Assembly (NCBI GenBank): GCA_032207245.1 | Contig: CM063502.1 | Coordinates: forward strand, 132,056,473 to 132,120,472 | Direction of reading: 5' to 3' | DNA length: 64,000 nucleotides | From: Pardosa pseudoannulata | Taxonomy: Eukaryota; Arthropoda; Arachnida; Araneae; Lycosidae | In this document: one piece after another, positions 31,510 through 43,950 of the stretch | How the letters are laid out: every line of letters begins with the position of its first letter | Numbering within the stretch: position 1 is the stretch's first letter | Made by a program: the position numbers and the translations under genes | Notes under the pieces: model-generated | What the model saw: the letters and a program-made list of their open reading frames with translations, nothing else | Told to the model about the DNA's origin: nothing | The model's database searches: none

Positions 31510-32050
31510 ATGGCCGTTGTAACGAATTGAAAAAATAATATAATAAATTGAGCAAAGAAATGATGCAACAGTACATATCTATAGAACACTTCTATTTATT
31601 TGTATTTCCATTACTGAATTTAAAAAAAAAATCTTTGATTGACGCCTGTTTCAAGTTTATTTGGGAATATTTCATTATCACTGATTCCATATCCGTTAGA
31701 TTTTGAAGGAAATCTTCAGACTTAAATTGTCCTTCAAAATATTGACACAAGGCATTCATTGCATTGAAGGCTTGTTTTTCATTCACTTTTTCAAAAGCTT
31801 AGACGATTTCGTCTCCGTCATAGGAATCAAATTGAAGTTGCACCACAGTACAATAATTTTGAAATAGCCAATTTGTTTATCAGCGGACTAAAATTAGCGG
31901 CCACTCTAACGAAAAATAATACGCTTGGGGTCGTTGTAATGATTCAAAATTATCTTTATTCCTACGGTAAAATAATTGGGACTTTTTAAGATGGTCGTTC
32001 TAACGAAAGGGTCGTTATATCGTAGGATTGTTAAAAACAGTTTCTATTGT
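31510..32050 (-). mobile_element. Internally deleted pogo/Tigger-like element relic
   Basis: The right side carries repeated TCGTTAnAACGACC-type motifs (CGATATAACGACC at about 32018-32030, CGTTAGAACGACC at about 31993-32006, and another near 31930). These resemble the ends of pogo/Tigger-group elements, which read CGATATAACG. The left side has CCGTTGTAACGAATTG at about 31514. Between them lies only the C-terminal end of a transposase. Exact ends and TA duplications could not be fixed. Confidence 0.5.
31592..31860 (-). pseudogene. pogo/Tigger-like transposase, C-terminal fragment
   Basis: The minus-strand frame reads FDSYDGDEIV, a stop at about 31801, then AFEKVNEKQAFNAMNALCQY, and ends LKQASIKDFFFK before a stop at 31592. 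Many Tigger/Jerky-type transposases finish with such an amphipathic helix followed by a K-Q-x-x-I-x-D-F-F-x-K tail, so this is the last ~85 codons of one. The DDE catalytic domain and DNA-binding domain are gone and one in-frame stop is present. Confidence 0.65.
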
Positions 32051-32222
32051 ATTTACCTTTATTACTCAAAGAAAAAGTTTGAAAGAAAAATACACGGACG
32101 AATAGTTTAGACTTTACTTAAAGAAATTTAAATTAAAATACCATTCAGCCGATTATATTTTTGTGTGGTCGTCTTTGCTAGCCTTACATGCAGAAAGAAG
32201 ATTTCCCATATTTGTGATAAGA

Positions 32223-32530
32223 TTGTGGATGAGTTGGGGTCTTAAAGTGTTCCAACTGTTATGGAAATCTCACTTTGGAACGGAGAAGTGTTAGTGAGAA
32301 AGAGATGTAAGTTATCTTCGAAACATATACCACACATGTTCGATAGGATCCAAATCAGAAGAGTAAGAGGCCACTTGCATGTGCTGGATAATTTCCTTTC
32401 AAGGAAGACACCCACCAAGACTGCACGGTAACAAGGCACTGTATCATCAATGATTATGAACCCGAAGTGATTTGGCACAGCAGTTACCCAGAACCAAACT
32501 CCACTCCTTAAACAGAATGAGTCCTTTTCA
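32223..32530 (-). pseudogene. Tc1/mariner transposase, 3' relic
   Basis: In the minus frame of 32242-32478, GFIIIDDTVPCYRAVLVGVFLE matches the Tc1 motif region around the second catalytic Asp (family: QQDNAPCHRA...FL). A one-base shift at about 32390 then gives IQHMQVASYSSDLDPIEHVW in the next frame, the typical SPDLNPIEHVW segment, followed by a stop and degraded remains (WNTLRPQLIHNLI). Frameshift and stops show it is dead; the first two thirds are missing. It sits about 170 bp from the pogo-like relic. Confidence 0.85.
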
Positions 32531-33519
32531 TGCTCATTCTAACCTGTGCATATGTAAAAAATATATCTGTATAAACGTGACCCCTTTATATATTATTCTG
32601 TATTTTCTATAAACTGAATTTAATTAGTAAGATTTTTCATAGGACTAAAATAATTGTTACCACGTACGTTAAGTTTTAATACAAAATGTTGCTATGGAAT
32701 TCTTATTGTTAAGCGATATTTATTTCTTTTTCAGTTTTGTTGCTACCATCGTGACAGGATTTTATTCATTTTAAAGCACTACTACTAACTAGCACATTTT
32801 CCCAGCTACTAAATATAGTCAATAATTCAAGCAGTGTAATTGTACATTCCAAACACACACTATGATACAAAACTGCGATTTAAAGGTTGCTACTATTTTA
32901 ATTCAAAAAAGAATTTTTAATCGAGGTCGAGATTAAACTTAATGGATGTAAAGTACTATTTATCTGAATTAAAAGTTATATTTGAATATAAGCGTGATCA
33001 TTGGACACGATACCTAGTAATTTCTGTAAACTATATTTAATTATGAAACTGCTGAGAACTGAGAAGATTAATATTGCAATGAGGGTTTAGTTTTAAAACT
33101 CGAATTTCCCATTCTACCATCAATAAAGTCGTGATTATTCAGAAGATAGATTCAGAAATGTATATAACAAGTTTAATGAGATGTTTCTTATTTTTTCAGT
33201 TCTGTTGAAACTAATGGGATACGATTTTATTCATTTTTAACTGATATTTCTAACTAGCACATTTGCTAAGATACTAAATATGGTCATAAAATTATGTTGT
33301 GTAATTGTATATCCTAAAAACACGCGATGATGAGAAATTGTAATTGAAACATCCATTAGCTATTTTAATACAAAGAAGGATGGTAATTCGATAGCAGGGT
33401 TAAAAGAAATGGACATATAGTGACATTTATCCGTTTTAAAAATTATATTTCAATTTAAACTGTAACCATGTATATTCTGCAAACTATAATTAATTACTGT
33501 AACAAAGAGTTACATTTTC

Positions 33520-33877
33520 ACAACGCAATCGAGAAACTGACCTAGAGGCGAAAGTGAAGTGAGTAACCCTCGTTCGACCCCATTGGTCAAGAGGGGTTGC
33601 TAACAGCGAAGTAGCCATCTTCGGACAGGGCAACGATGTCCAACGAACTTTTTAAAGAGATCTACGACCCCTTCAGCGAGAGAGCAAGGAAGAAGGAGTG
33701 TGGAGCTAAAAATCTTCTGCGGAGTTCAAACACCATTTTTTTTAAGACCAAGACGCCATGTTTGGTATATCTTCGACCCAGTGTGGTCCCTTTGGAATAA
33801 TGACCTAATAAGCATTTGTATTTCCTATTTACACCTTTGTTTATATTTAAAATAAACAAAATTCAGCAGGAAGAATT

Positions 33878-33879
<2 letters not shown>
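33520..33879. repeat. GC-richer dispersed repeat, copy B, inserted in the tandem array
   Basis: Compositionally unlike its flanks. Minus-strand sequence from about 33690 down to 33565 matches 2410-2520 on the plus strand. The best block is the CCCCATTGG-x-CAAGAGGGGTTGC segment at about 33577-33603. On the minus strand an ATG-started 42-codon frame begins MATSLLATPLDQWG; the other copy encodes the corresponding MLATPLVQWG before stopping early. This supports, but does not prove, former coding. Which strand was transcribed is unresolved because the plus strand is also open (33636-33800). Confidence 0.6.
33636..33800 (+). CDS. Hypothetical 54-residue frame in the GC-richer insert
   Basis: An ATG-started frame of 54 codons, MSNELFKEIYDPFSERARKK..., rich in charged residues and with balanced codon use, unlike AT-driven frames elsewhere in the window. 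An AATAAA lies about 50 nt after the stop (33851). No family is recognised. It overlaps an open minus-strand frame (33662-33859), so at most one of the two is real, and both may be chance in GC-richer DNA. Confidence 0.2.
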   Translation: MSNELFKEIYDPFSERARKKECGAKNLLRSSNTIFFKTKTPCLVYLRPSVVPLE

Positions 33880-33932
<53 letters not shown>

Positions 33933-34010
33933 TATTTTCTCACGAGTGCTCCACTTAAACGTGTGGCTGGCCTAGACGCTCAGTCGGTCTTAACCTTAAC
34001 AATTATAAAA
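33880..34010 (-). mobile_element. Possible poly(A)-tailed retroposon on the minus strand
   Basis: A run of 52 T (33880-33931) is followed by a GC-richer 70-nt stretch that on the minus strand ends TGGAGCACTCGTGAGAAAATAC directly before the A-run. This is the arrangement expected of a short retroposon or 3' UTR copy. The 5' end and target duplication were not found. Confidence 0.4.
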
Positions 34011-37000
34011 CTGTTAAAAACTTTAAAAATTAATCTGCCTTTAACCGTTTAATTTTGAAAACTTGAACTTCATATCCTCCACTTCAGAACGTTTAGATTA
34101 TTCAAGGTAATTATATTTAAAAAAAAACATTGGTTCTCTATCACAATATAATTTATACATATAAGTCACGAATTGTAAAAGATAGGCGTACATCTGTACC
34201 TATTTTCTGAACCTTTCTTCTATATAAATCATTTATCTAAAAGACATTTTCCTTTAAGTTTTCTCAACAAAAAATGAATCGAATTCATCCCAAATATGCT
34301 TGAACCAAAATGAAAAACATTTATTTCTAGGCATTTCAGAAAAATTATATAACATGTTAGTAGAACAAGATAGTTTCGAAGCAGTTAATAAGTAAAATCA
34401 CGAAACCTAATATACCATTGTCACGAAATTCCTGTAGCTAATGAGTTGCTTCTTTTTTTAGCAACTTTGTTACACCCATCGTATAAAGAATTCATTCATT
34501 TTTTCTTTTCAGTAGTACTATATACTAGTATATTTACTCAGCGACTAAACATATTCAGTAAGTCATTCAGTGTAGTTATATATTACAAACACGTACCTGT
34601 AATATGTATTTTCGATCTAAAACATTCAAATACTTTTTTACAAAGTAGAATATATAAGTTAAGATGTGATCATGCTTACAGTAAACAGCTCTAAGGTACG
34701 GACTATATATCTGTATATAACTGTAATCACGGAACAGAATATTTTGTATTTTATGTTAGAAAGTTGTTTCAAAATTTCGATAATAAATGTTACCACATAC
34801 TTTAAGTTTTAAAATTAGATGTTGCTTTAAAATTTCTGTGAGTAATGAATAGTTTTTCTTTTTCAGTTTTGTAAAAACCAACGTGTTAAAATTTTAGTTT
34901 TTTTTTTCAGTACATCTACAAATAAGCACATCTGTCCATCTTCAAAACACAGTCGGGCATTCATGCAGTGCGATTGTGTATTCTTAACACGCACCTGTGG
35001 TACTAAATTGAGATTTAAATGTTGCTCATATATTTTAACACAAAAAAGAATAAGTTAAATCGGGAGCAGTTTTAAGGCAAATGAATGTAAAGTACTATTT
35101 GTTTGAAAGAAAAATTATATTTGAATATAAGCGTGATCTTTGGTCATAATACCGTACAATGTATATAAACTACATTTAATTATGAAACTGTTTTGGAATG
35201 ATAAAATTAGTCTTACAATAGTGTTTAATATTAATATTAGAATTTTTCATTTTTCAGAAAGAGGGAAGTTAAAGTGGAAGTTATCTAAGAGAACTTAATT
35301 TCAAAAGTATCTTATTTCATCATTATACTTTAATTCGAATATGTGTCACAGATTGTGAGAAATTGGTATAAATATGCACTTAACTGCTGAAGCCTATTTC
35401 TAGAAAACAGTTGCTCTGATGCAATTCATAAGATCTATATAAAATGTTAATAGAACAAGCTTTCAGATAGTTTCGAAGCAGTTGATGAATAATTTTGCGA
35501 AACCTAATATACCGACGTCACGAAATTCCTGTAGTTAATGAGTTGTTTCTTCTTCTAGAAGTTTTGTTGCAACCTCATATAAAGAATTTATTCATTTTCT
35601 TTTGTTTTAGTACTAACACATTTACTCAACTACTAAATGCGTTTGGTGTAAAAATGTCTAGGTGTGTCGAATATAAAATAACATATTCAGTGTAATTTTA
35701 GAATCAAAAAGGTTACTCGTTTTGTTTTAAATTATGATACTAAATTATGATTTAAACATCGGATATTTCATCACAAAGTAGAATGTATAAGTTGAATTGG
35801 GAGAAAGTTTAGAGAGAACTGTTGTAAAGTATTTATCAGATTAAATAATTGTATCTGCTTATTACCAGGATATCTGGTCATAACACTGTATATTTTCTGT
35901 AATTTGCATTTAATTGTAAAATAGTTTAAATGGATAAAACTAATTTTACAAGAGGGGTTATTACTCTAGAAATCTCTGTTCTGCAGATCCTAAAATCTTT
36001 TTTATTATTCAATACAGTTTTGAAATTTTCTTTGATAAAAATTTTTTCCTAAAGTATCTGCTAATGATGGGATATAAAAACATCATTTTCAAAGGAAGCT
36101 AAAGGAAAGTGTACTTTAAATATTGGCAAGCTTTATATATCCAGTTTCTTAAGAATATTTCGTGATTTAAGGTAATTTAAATTTTGTATTAATGTAATTA
36201 TTTTAAAGACAGATATTAACTAATATGCCAAAATTACATAGGACTGCATTTCAAATCAGCATTATTTTACTATTATAATTTACATAGTATATATAAATCA
36301 GGGCTCATGAAAGACTGACACTGTTGTTCTAGGATGTTCTGTTGTTTTTTGTGATTGTTCTGTGGTGAACCAGATTTCATCTCTAAATCCATCATATGCA
36401 GGGCGTGATTACGCATCTATCAAAAATAAATTTCTCTACTACACAATGCGGAATTCATCTCTACTTAGCTTAGAAGTAGTATAGTACGGCACTAGTAGAA
36501 AAAGTCTACATACGTTGTATGACATATGTATCTCTCGAAATGTCTTTTATTATTGTAATTTTCTTGGGTTGATATATTTAGTTAAACCAATTTGATGTGT
36601 TTTCTTTTTTCCATAAACAATCATCGTTTATGTGCTTATTTCAACATCGGCGATGAAATGCTGGACGTGTGTATAGTCAGCACAACTTAAATGTGTTCTA
36701 TTTAATCTATTTATTTAAAATCCATTTTTATTTAAATCGTTTTAAAAAACACTTAAAATGAATGAAATACACATCAAATGTGTTTGAACTGAAATGGAAA
36801 TCTGTTGTTCTGGTTTATTCTAGAAAAGTTATATAATTTGTTATTAAAACAAACTTTCATATAATTCTAAAGCAGTTAATGAACAAAGTCACGAAATCTA
36901 ATTTACAGATGTCACGCAATTCTTGGAGCTAATGAGTTCGTTTTCTTTCAGCAGTTTTCTTACGTATATAATTTAAACTTTTTTTTCCTTTTAAGTACTA

Positions 37001-37782
37001 CTACCTGTTAACATTCACTTACTCAGTTTCAATAAATAGTAGGTAACTCATATAGCGTAATTCTATATTCTAAACACGTAACCGTGATTCAAAATCGCAA
37101 TTTAAATGTTGCTAAAGCATTGTATCACAAAGTTAAATATGTTAATTAAGTAGGGGTTAAACGAGGATATTTAGAGGAAATGAATGTAAAGTATTATTTA
37201 TTCAAATAATAAAATGACACTTGCATATAAGCATAATCCCTCGACATGTTAATGAGTACATGATGTAACGTATGTATATACGCCATGTCTATAACCATGT
37301 GTATAATGTTATAATTACTTTCATAACCTGTGATATTAAATAACTAGCAACACAGTTTTCTCATGTGTGATTAAAGTTACGTATCACTTTTCATTTATTA
37401 ATAAGTATATTATTTAATTTAGTTTAATTTAACTTGTTTGCTTCTTCATGAGTTTTTTTAATTAGGTATATTTTACTTACGAGGTCTTTTTTAAAACTAA
37501 AATATTTTAAGTATTTTTTAGTCTAATTTAGCTCTTTTTACAAACACTTCGTCTCAGATTATGTATCTTGAAACTATTCTTAGAGTATTACTTCTTCCAT
37601 TTTTTCTTTTTTACACACCAGATGGTGTAATTAAAATGGATTTTCATTCTAACAAACTGGAAATAATTCTTTTTTAAATTATCGTCTTTTTAACAAGTCT
37701 GGACAATATTTAAGGTCATCTCAAATACACCTGTTCAAATGATTTTTAAAATATAAATTTGATTAACGTACACCAATTTTTT

Positions 37783-38281
<499 letters not shown>

Positions 38282-39593
38282 TCTATATATATATAAATGA
38301 ATTTGTGTCTGTCTGTATGTACTCAATAGACTCAAAAACCATGCATCCAATCGCAGTGAAAATTTGGGAAATGTTTAAGTATATCCCTGGGAAGGTTTTT
38401 GTATATTTTTAACGTTCGAAATCCATTCCTTACCCCTTTTTCGAGCATTACATGTCATTATTCCAAGCATTATTTTCAACGGTTAAAAGCAAACGATTAA
38501 ATTTTTAATTTATCGCATCATAACTAAGTGAAAGAAGCAATATTTCTCGCAATGTGACGTCATCGAAAGTAATTGTTTTAAACGCAGTTTTCCTCGGTTA
38601 AAAGCAGAAGATTAAAATTTTTAATTTATTATATAATACATGGGTGAAAATAATATTTTTCTATCATTATGACGTCATTCCTTTAAATATTTCATTTATT
38701 CATTTCTTATTTTATATTATTTAAATATCGTCTGCGTAGTATCAATTCGATTTAACCTGGAAATTGAGATATAAAGTGATTCACTTTCACTTCTATGTGA
38801 CGCAAATTATAGCATTTTTATATGAGAACTAATTTTAAATTTAATTCTTAATTAATTTTTAAGTTGCAATGAAATGTTTATCAACAATATTCTAACAACA
38901 AAAAGTACAAATTTTAGTGATTCTCATGGGGAAATAAAAACCTATCATCTTATATAGTTATCTTTATATCCATATGGTTGTATCCAATATGAATGTGTGT
39001 TTCTGTTTCATACAAAACCATGTGGTTTGTCATAAATTTCCTTAATTTTAGACAACATTTATTTATACCACCAAAATTGCACTGTTGCTGTCAAAACCTC
39101 TGCTTCCTATTCTATCAAGTAATATGGCAAGATCTGTTAACTTTGATAACCAACGTACATTAGTAATACAGTAATGTAATTTAGGGTTAAACTTATATTT
39201 TGCCATAAAAAAAGATTGAGCAAATTTAATATAAGGCAATTTCACGCAGTAGGGCAAATTCTCAAATTATGACAATTCTGGCTTTAGTTTCAAACGGAAG
39301 GGCAGTTTATTGTTTGCTAATTGGCCGTTGTAAACATGAAATTGAATAGGAAGGGCATTATAGTAGTTCATGACGTTGCGACAAATTGTCTTATAAGACA
39401 AATTCGATTATAAAAAGTGAATAATGTTATAATACGATTATAATATATAACGCTATATGATAGAAATATATAAATATGCCAATGACTCGAACTGAACTGT
39501 GACGAATTTAGAGAGTTATTCACGAAAAATAAATCTTTGTTTAAAAGTAATATATTAAGCTCACCGTAGCGAAGCACGGGCAAACTTGCTAGT
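38282..39593 (+). mobile_element. Non-autonomous Helitron
   Basis: Begins TCTATATATATATAAATG followed by TTTGTGTCTGTCTG, and ends with a GC-rich near-hairpin (CCGTAGCGAAGCACGG at 39564-39579) about 10 nt before the terminal CTAGT at 39589-39593. The element lies between A (38281) and T (39594) with no target duplication. These are the canonical Helitron signatures: 5' TC, 3' hairpin then CTRRT, and insertion between A and T. At 1,312 bp it has no Rep or helicase domain that I can recognise; the minus-strand frame at 39063-39257 is not identified. Confidence 0.85.
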
Positions 39594-40766
39594 TTAAAAT
39601 AAATATCATGTAATTTTTTCGACTACTATTTAAAACTAGCCATTTGGTGATTTAAAGAAAATATTATTTTACTTCTACTGCATTCAAAATTTATATTAAA
39701 AACATTCATAGCTTTAACTAATTCAAAGGCGTTGCCCTTAAATATCTTAGAAAATATATATAAGGTCATATAAACTATAAGTTATTTATTGAATTTTACT
39801 CTTTTGTACAGTTCTGCTATTTAATATATCTCATCAGCACAATAAAGTTTCAGTCTTAGTAATTTGCCAAACATTCATCTCGTTTATTCATAATATATAA
39901 AGAGTAAAAGGATAAATAACATCAATGGATACTATATTATAAAGTATTTTAAGCTTTAAGTATAAACTTGCATTTATATAAGTCATAACTATTTATTCAT
40001 GTATAATCTTCTAATCATGTCTTTTAGTTCACTAAAACTAAGAAAATAGACGGATTAAAGTAGTTGATATTATTTCTTCGCTAGTATTTGATGAGGTACA
40101 GCATAAGATTTTATCTTGCCTTTTAAACTAAAATAAAAATCACGTGACGGTATTCTTTTTCGTACTCTCGTGAACAAAATATTGGACGATTCTAAACATT
40201 AGAATTTTTATTCTGTTTTAAAAAAGAGTACAGAGACCATTTAAAATATGTTTAAATCCCTCTCTTACAAATATCCTTGTATTTTTCAATGGAGCTAAAA
40301 GAGTGTACACAAAATAAATGGGTTTGGTAAGATTATCATTTATCAAAAGTTGTAAAAGATAAATTTAAACAACAAATGGTTTTATTTCCTTGTGAAACAA
40401 AAACACTAATTTCGAAGCTGTTGGGGGAAATTAAATCTCACGCACAAGAAAATGGTATGAAAATGCAGCGTTTACTCTTATATTTAAATTCCTATTTTTA
40501 AATGAAATTTTGTTTGGAGAGGAAATATTTTTCTGACTCAAAGTACCAGGGGTTTTACGCAAACTATTTCTTTTTTCTTAGATTCGCAATTTTTCTGTAA
40601 ATTTAAGATTTATCTAAGTATGCTGCTCTTGTGTAATTTTTTATAGTCTTACATAAGTCTTCGCGTCTTTCTAAGGTGATATTTTACATGATTTTAATCT
40701 ACTGTAAAGGGAACAAATGGCATATAATTTTACGTAGCATTCTTAAAATTTCCTGAAGTAAGGAGA
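39594..40766. other. AT-rich DNA, no gene seen
   Basis: No recognisable frame or repeat. Confidence 0.4.
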
Positions 40767-41490
40767 TGTATTAAAGAGAACTATTTTGTTTTTACTTTTA
40801 ACATTTGTGTATATTAAGACTACTTTAACACATCAAGAATGATAGAAATATATTTAAAAGGAATAATTAAATGTTTAAAACAGTCAGGAAATATTTATAG
40901 ATAGTGAATGAATACATAAATGAATAAATTAATGTAAATAACACTAGTGTCTGCAACGTTGAACTGCAGAAATTGCAATAATAATAATGTTGCCTGGATT
41001 AAGAATAATTGATAACAATAATAATAATAGAAATAATAATAAAAATTAAAATACTGTAATATAATTTGTAAAAGTAATAACTGTAAACATTCAAGAAGTG
41101 TTTGTTGCTAATAAATAAATAATTGAAAAGGTGAAATGTATTAAAGAGAAATATTTTGTTTTTACTTTTCACATTTGTGTATATTAAGACTACTTTAACA
41201 CATCAAGAAAGATAGAAATATATTTAAAAGGAATAATTAAATGTTTAAAACAGTCAGGAAATATTTATAGATAGTGAATGAATACATAAATGAATAAATG
41301 AATGTAAATAACACTAGTGTCTGCAACGTTGAACTGCAGAAATTGCAATAATAATAAAAATAAGAATAATTTAACATAGAATAATAATTGCAATTAAAAT
41401 AAATATAACTTATATAAACGTAAATAAAATAACAAACAAACAAGTGTTTTGTAATAAATAAATAATTGAAAAGGTGAAAAAATTAACTAA
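40767..41490. repeat. Direct tandem duplication, period 370 bp
   Basis: TGTATTAAAGAGAA at 40767 recurs at 41137. Identity is very high for the first ~215 nt, including AACACTAGTGTCTGCAACG, and falls in the AAT-rich second half. A third, weaker relative of the second half (ACATAGAAT...AACGCAAATAAAATA) lies at about 41670-41790. Confidence 0.93.
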
Positions 41491-42240
41491 TCATTTACAA
41501 TGTTAACTGTAAATTTAAGCATATGTAAGTAACAAGGTTAATATTAAAAGAGATTACACATAGCAATTTTAAAAATATAAAGAATAATAATCCCAAATAT
41601 AATAATAACAATGAGTTAACAATTCTAGTAGGATTAGGGTAAAATAAAAAACCCACTAAATAGAATTTAACATAGAATATTGCAACTCCTAAATAAATAT
41701 CATCTTATCATAAACGCAAATAAAATAGGCACAAACAAACAAGCGTTATAGATTATATAAAGATAAAAGGGGCATTATAGAATAAAGACAATCAATTGTT
41801 TAGGTATAGAAAACATTTAATTGGGGTAATAAAATAATCTTTACTACAATTATTTCAACAATATACTAAACAATATAATATTTTAGCAAAAATATAAGCA
41901 GTATTTATAACTAACAAGTACTATATAGAATACGAACTACTGCAGACATAAAAAGATAAATAATTAAATCATCAAAAATAATTATCAAAACATTTTACTT
42001 TAATGTCATATTACAATACAATAGAAAACGTATTGTAGACTATACGACATAAAGCTATACACTAAACAATAATAATGGTATACAGTATTGAACAATGTTC
42101 AATACTCATTTAACTTACTTTTAAATTTATATTTCAATTTCAAACAATAGACTAACTCTACTATAAATGAATCGACTGAAGAAAAAACTTATACTCACTA
42201 TACATATATTTTAATTAAAGAAATTTCTCACAACATAAAA
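41491..42240. other. AT-rich DNA, no gene seen
   Basis: A-rich on the plus strand. It holds the weak third relative of the 370-bp unit and nothing else recognisable. Confidence 0.4.
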
Positions 42241-42375
42241 AAATTCTTTAAACTTAAAATAACTAAATTCAAGGGGTTAGATTAGCCTGTGGCTTACAAA
42301 AATAATTATAAATATTTTGAAATAAGAACACCTATTTACGTTAATTTTTACTTAAATTCCGTAGAGAGAATAATA
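42241..42375. repeat. Dispersed repeat Z, copy 1
   Basis: Shares TTCTTTAAAC, TAAAATAACTAAATTCAAGG, GGTTAG and the end TTTACGTTAATTTTTACTTA plus AATTCCGTAGAG with 52256-52376, in the same orientation. Confidence 0.85.
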
Positions 42376-42819
42376 GATAAGGGAATTATAAACACAAAAG
42401 GTATACTTGTTCTTAAATTAAAATTATAAATTTCAAAATAAATAATACTGTTTCTTCTGTTTACACAGAATTTATTAATATAAAGAGCAACAGAGCACAG
42501 GAAAATTCATTTAATAGCAGATATTAAAACTACCATGATCTATTCGATTATCTATCCGAGATTATTAATATAAATCCATCTTTGTGCATTGAGTTTATGT
42601 ATATTTATCACTTTATGTGTGAATTTAAGTTACGTGTTAAATTTTTATCAATAATAGGTCCTGCTACTCTCATTCAAGTAAATTTCAACATTCAAGTCGA
42701 AATGATACATGAAAATTGATATGGCTGAAAAAAAATTGTAACAAATTGCATGCTTAAATCATATATCACAGTAATTATTCTGGCATGCAAGTGTACTAGG
42801 TTAAGATCATTTTCCCTAC

Positions 42820-43070
42820 TTAACCCCTTAACGCATTTGCCCGTGTCTGACACGGGCAAAATTCAAAATAAATATGCAATCAAATCGTTTACACTTTGTT
42901 TGTGTAGCAATTTTTTATAATTTTAACCCCCTTTCTCGCTCTCTATTCACCACCCAGAAATAAAATTGCAAAAAATAACTTACACTATACTTATATATTC
43001 TTTTTCTGTCTTAATGCAAATAATTTTTTTGTCAGATTTTCCTAAAAAAATTCGTGTTTTAAGGGGTTAA
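42820..43070 (+). mobile_element. piggyBac-like MITE, copy 2
   Basis: TTAA at 42820-42823 and 43067-43070 bracket 243 bp. The ends read CCCCTTAACGC and, on the other strand, CCCCTTAAAACACG. Its sequence matches the reverse complement of 21809-22054 over the whole length. Near the left end GCCCGTGTCTGACACGGGC (42840-42858) is a perfect 9-bp palindrome around a central T; copy 1 has decayed in one arm. Confidence 0.9.
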
Positions 43071-43950
43071 ACTAGCTGAAATTTATAGCCTGGTACTGTA
43101 AAAGTTACCACCATTGAACAGCTAAAAATTACAATCGTTTTAACAAGTGCTGTCAATTTATATTGACTTTATGTACATTTAAATAACCAAAAAAATGTAA
43201 TACCTTAAAAAATTAATACATTAAAAATATTAATAATGAACATTTAAACTTTTAATATTATAAGTTCTAAAGGTTGCCTATAATTAAATTACAATTTTAT
43301 TCCTTTCGATGAATTAAAAACTAAAATTTGTTATATGCATAAATTGGTAAATTTAAAGTATTTGAATCAAAGCGCCTGATAAAACATTAATAATGTTTTA
43401 AGAGGGATAAAATGGCGTTTCAAATACATGTCACATCAAAATGAGATTTATGTTTTAAATATCATTATTTATTAACTTTTAGTTAAAATCCAGTTCAAAC
43501 GGCGGTTCTAAAAAGCAGAAATCATCTGTGTATGAATTTTAAATCAATATCAGAGCTTCAGACACATAACTCAATTCAAATATGAAATCCTGGTTTGTTG
43601 TGGGAAAGAGTTAGTAAACGTTTTAATGTTTCTAATTAGGAGAACAACGCTTATGAGTTATGAACCTCGTGCATTTCAAAAGGCAACGAATTAATTATTC
43701 CTCAAGTGGTATAAACTTCTCGTGCTCTCAAATATGAAATTTAACAAAATGTTTGCTTAAACATGCTGTAAATGTATATTTTAATAACAGTATTAATAAA
43801 ACTTATATTTCTTACATGTCTCTTAATAAGTTTTATTTTTAATATTGCAGATTTGCAATAAATATTTAGTTTTGCATCAATATGGAATTATGGAATTATT
43901 GTTTTGTATTACATTTAGTTTTCATTATCATGAAATATAACTATTCCTAT
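43071..43950. other. AT-rich DNA, no gene seen
   Basis: No recognisable frame or repeat. Confidence 0.4.

Larger units (their letters stand above)
32690..37260. repeat. Diverged tandem array with a 3'-splice-site-like motif in each unit
   Basis: Six related segments begin at about 32725, 33190, 34445, 34858, 35540 and 36935. Each starts with TAATGAG-like sequence, a pyrimidine run and CAG or TAG (for example TTTCTTTTTCAG), then TTTTGTT, TTTATTCATTTT, ACTA...CTAGCACAT, ACTCAGCTACTAAATA and GTGTAATTGTATATTC...AAACACG. Longer similarity (ATAATGTTAGTAGAAC, TTTCGAAGCAGTTAATGAA, TCACGAAATTCCTGTAGCTAATGAG) links 34.34, 35.43 and 36.82 kb, giving units of about 1.1-1.4 kb. Open frames at 34446-34694 and 35495-35695 lie in the same part of the unit and are not otherwise recognisable. 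The retroposed or transposed insert at 33.52-34.0 kb breaks the array. Confidence 0.75.

Noticed and set aside
31929..32030. Possible binding-site array from repeated CGTT-x-AACG motifs
   Set aside because: Better explained as subterminal repeats and the end of a pogo/Tigger-like element next to its transposase relic.
33816..34052. 78-codon frame with a poly-Phe run
   Set aside because: The Phe run is the 52-nt poly(T) tract, probably the A-tail of a minus-strand retroposon.
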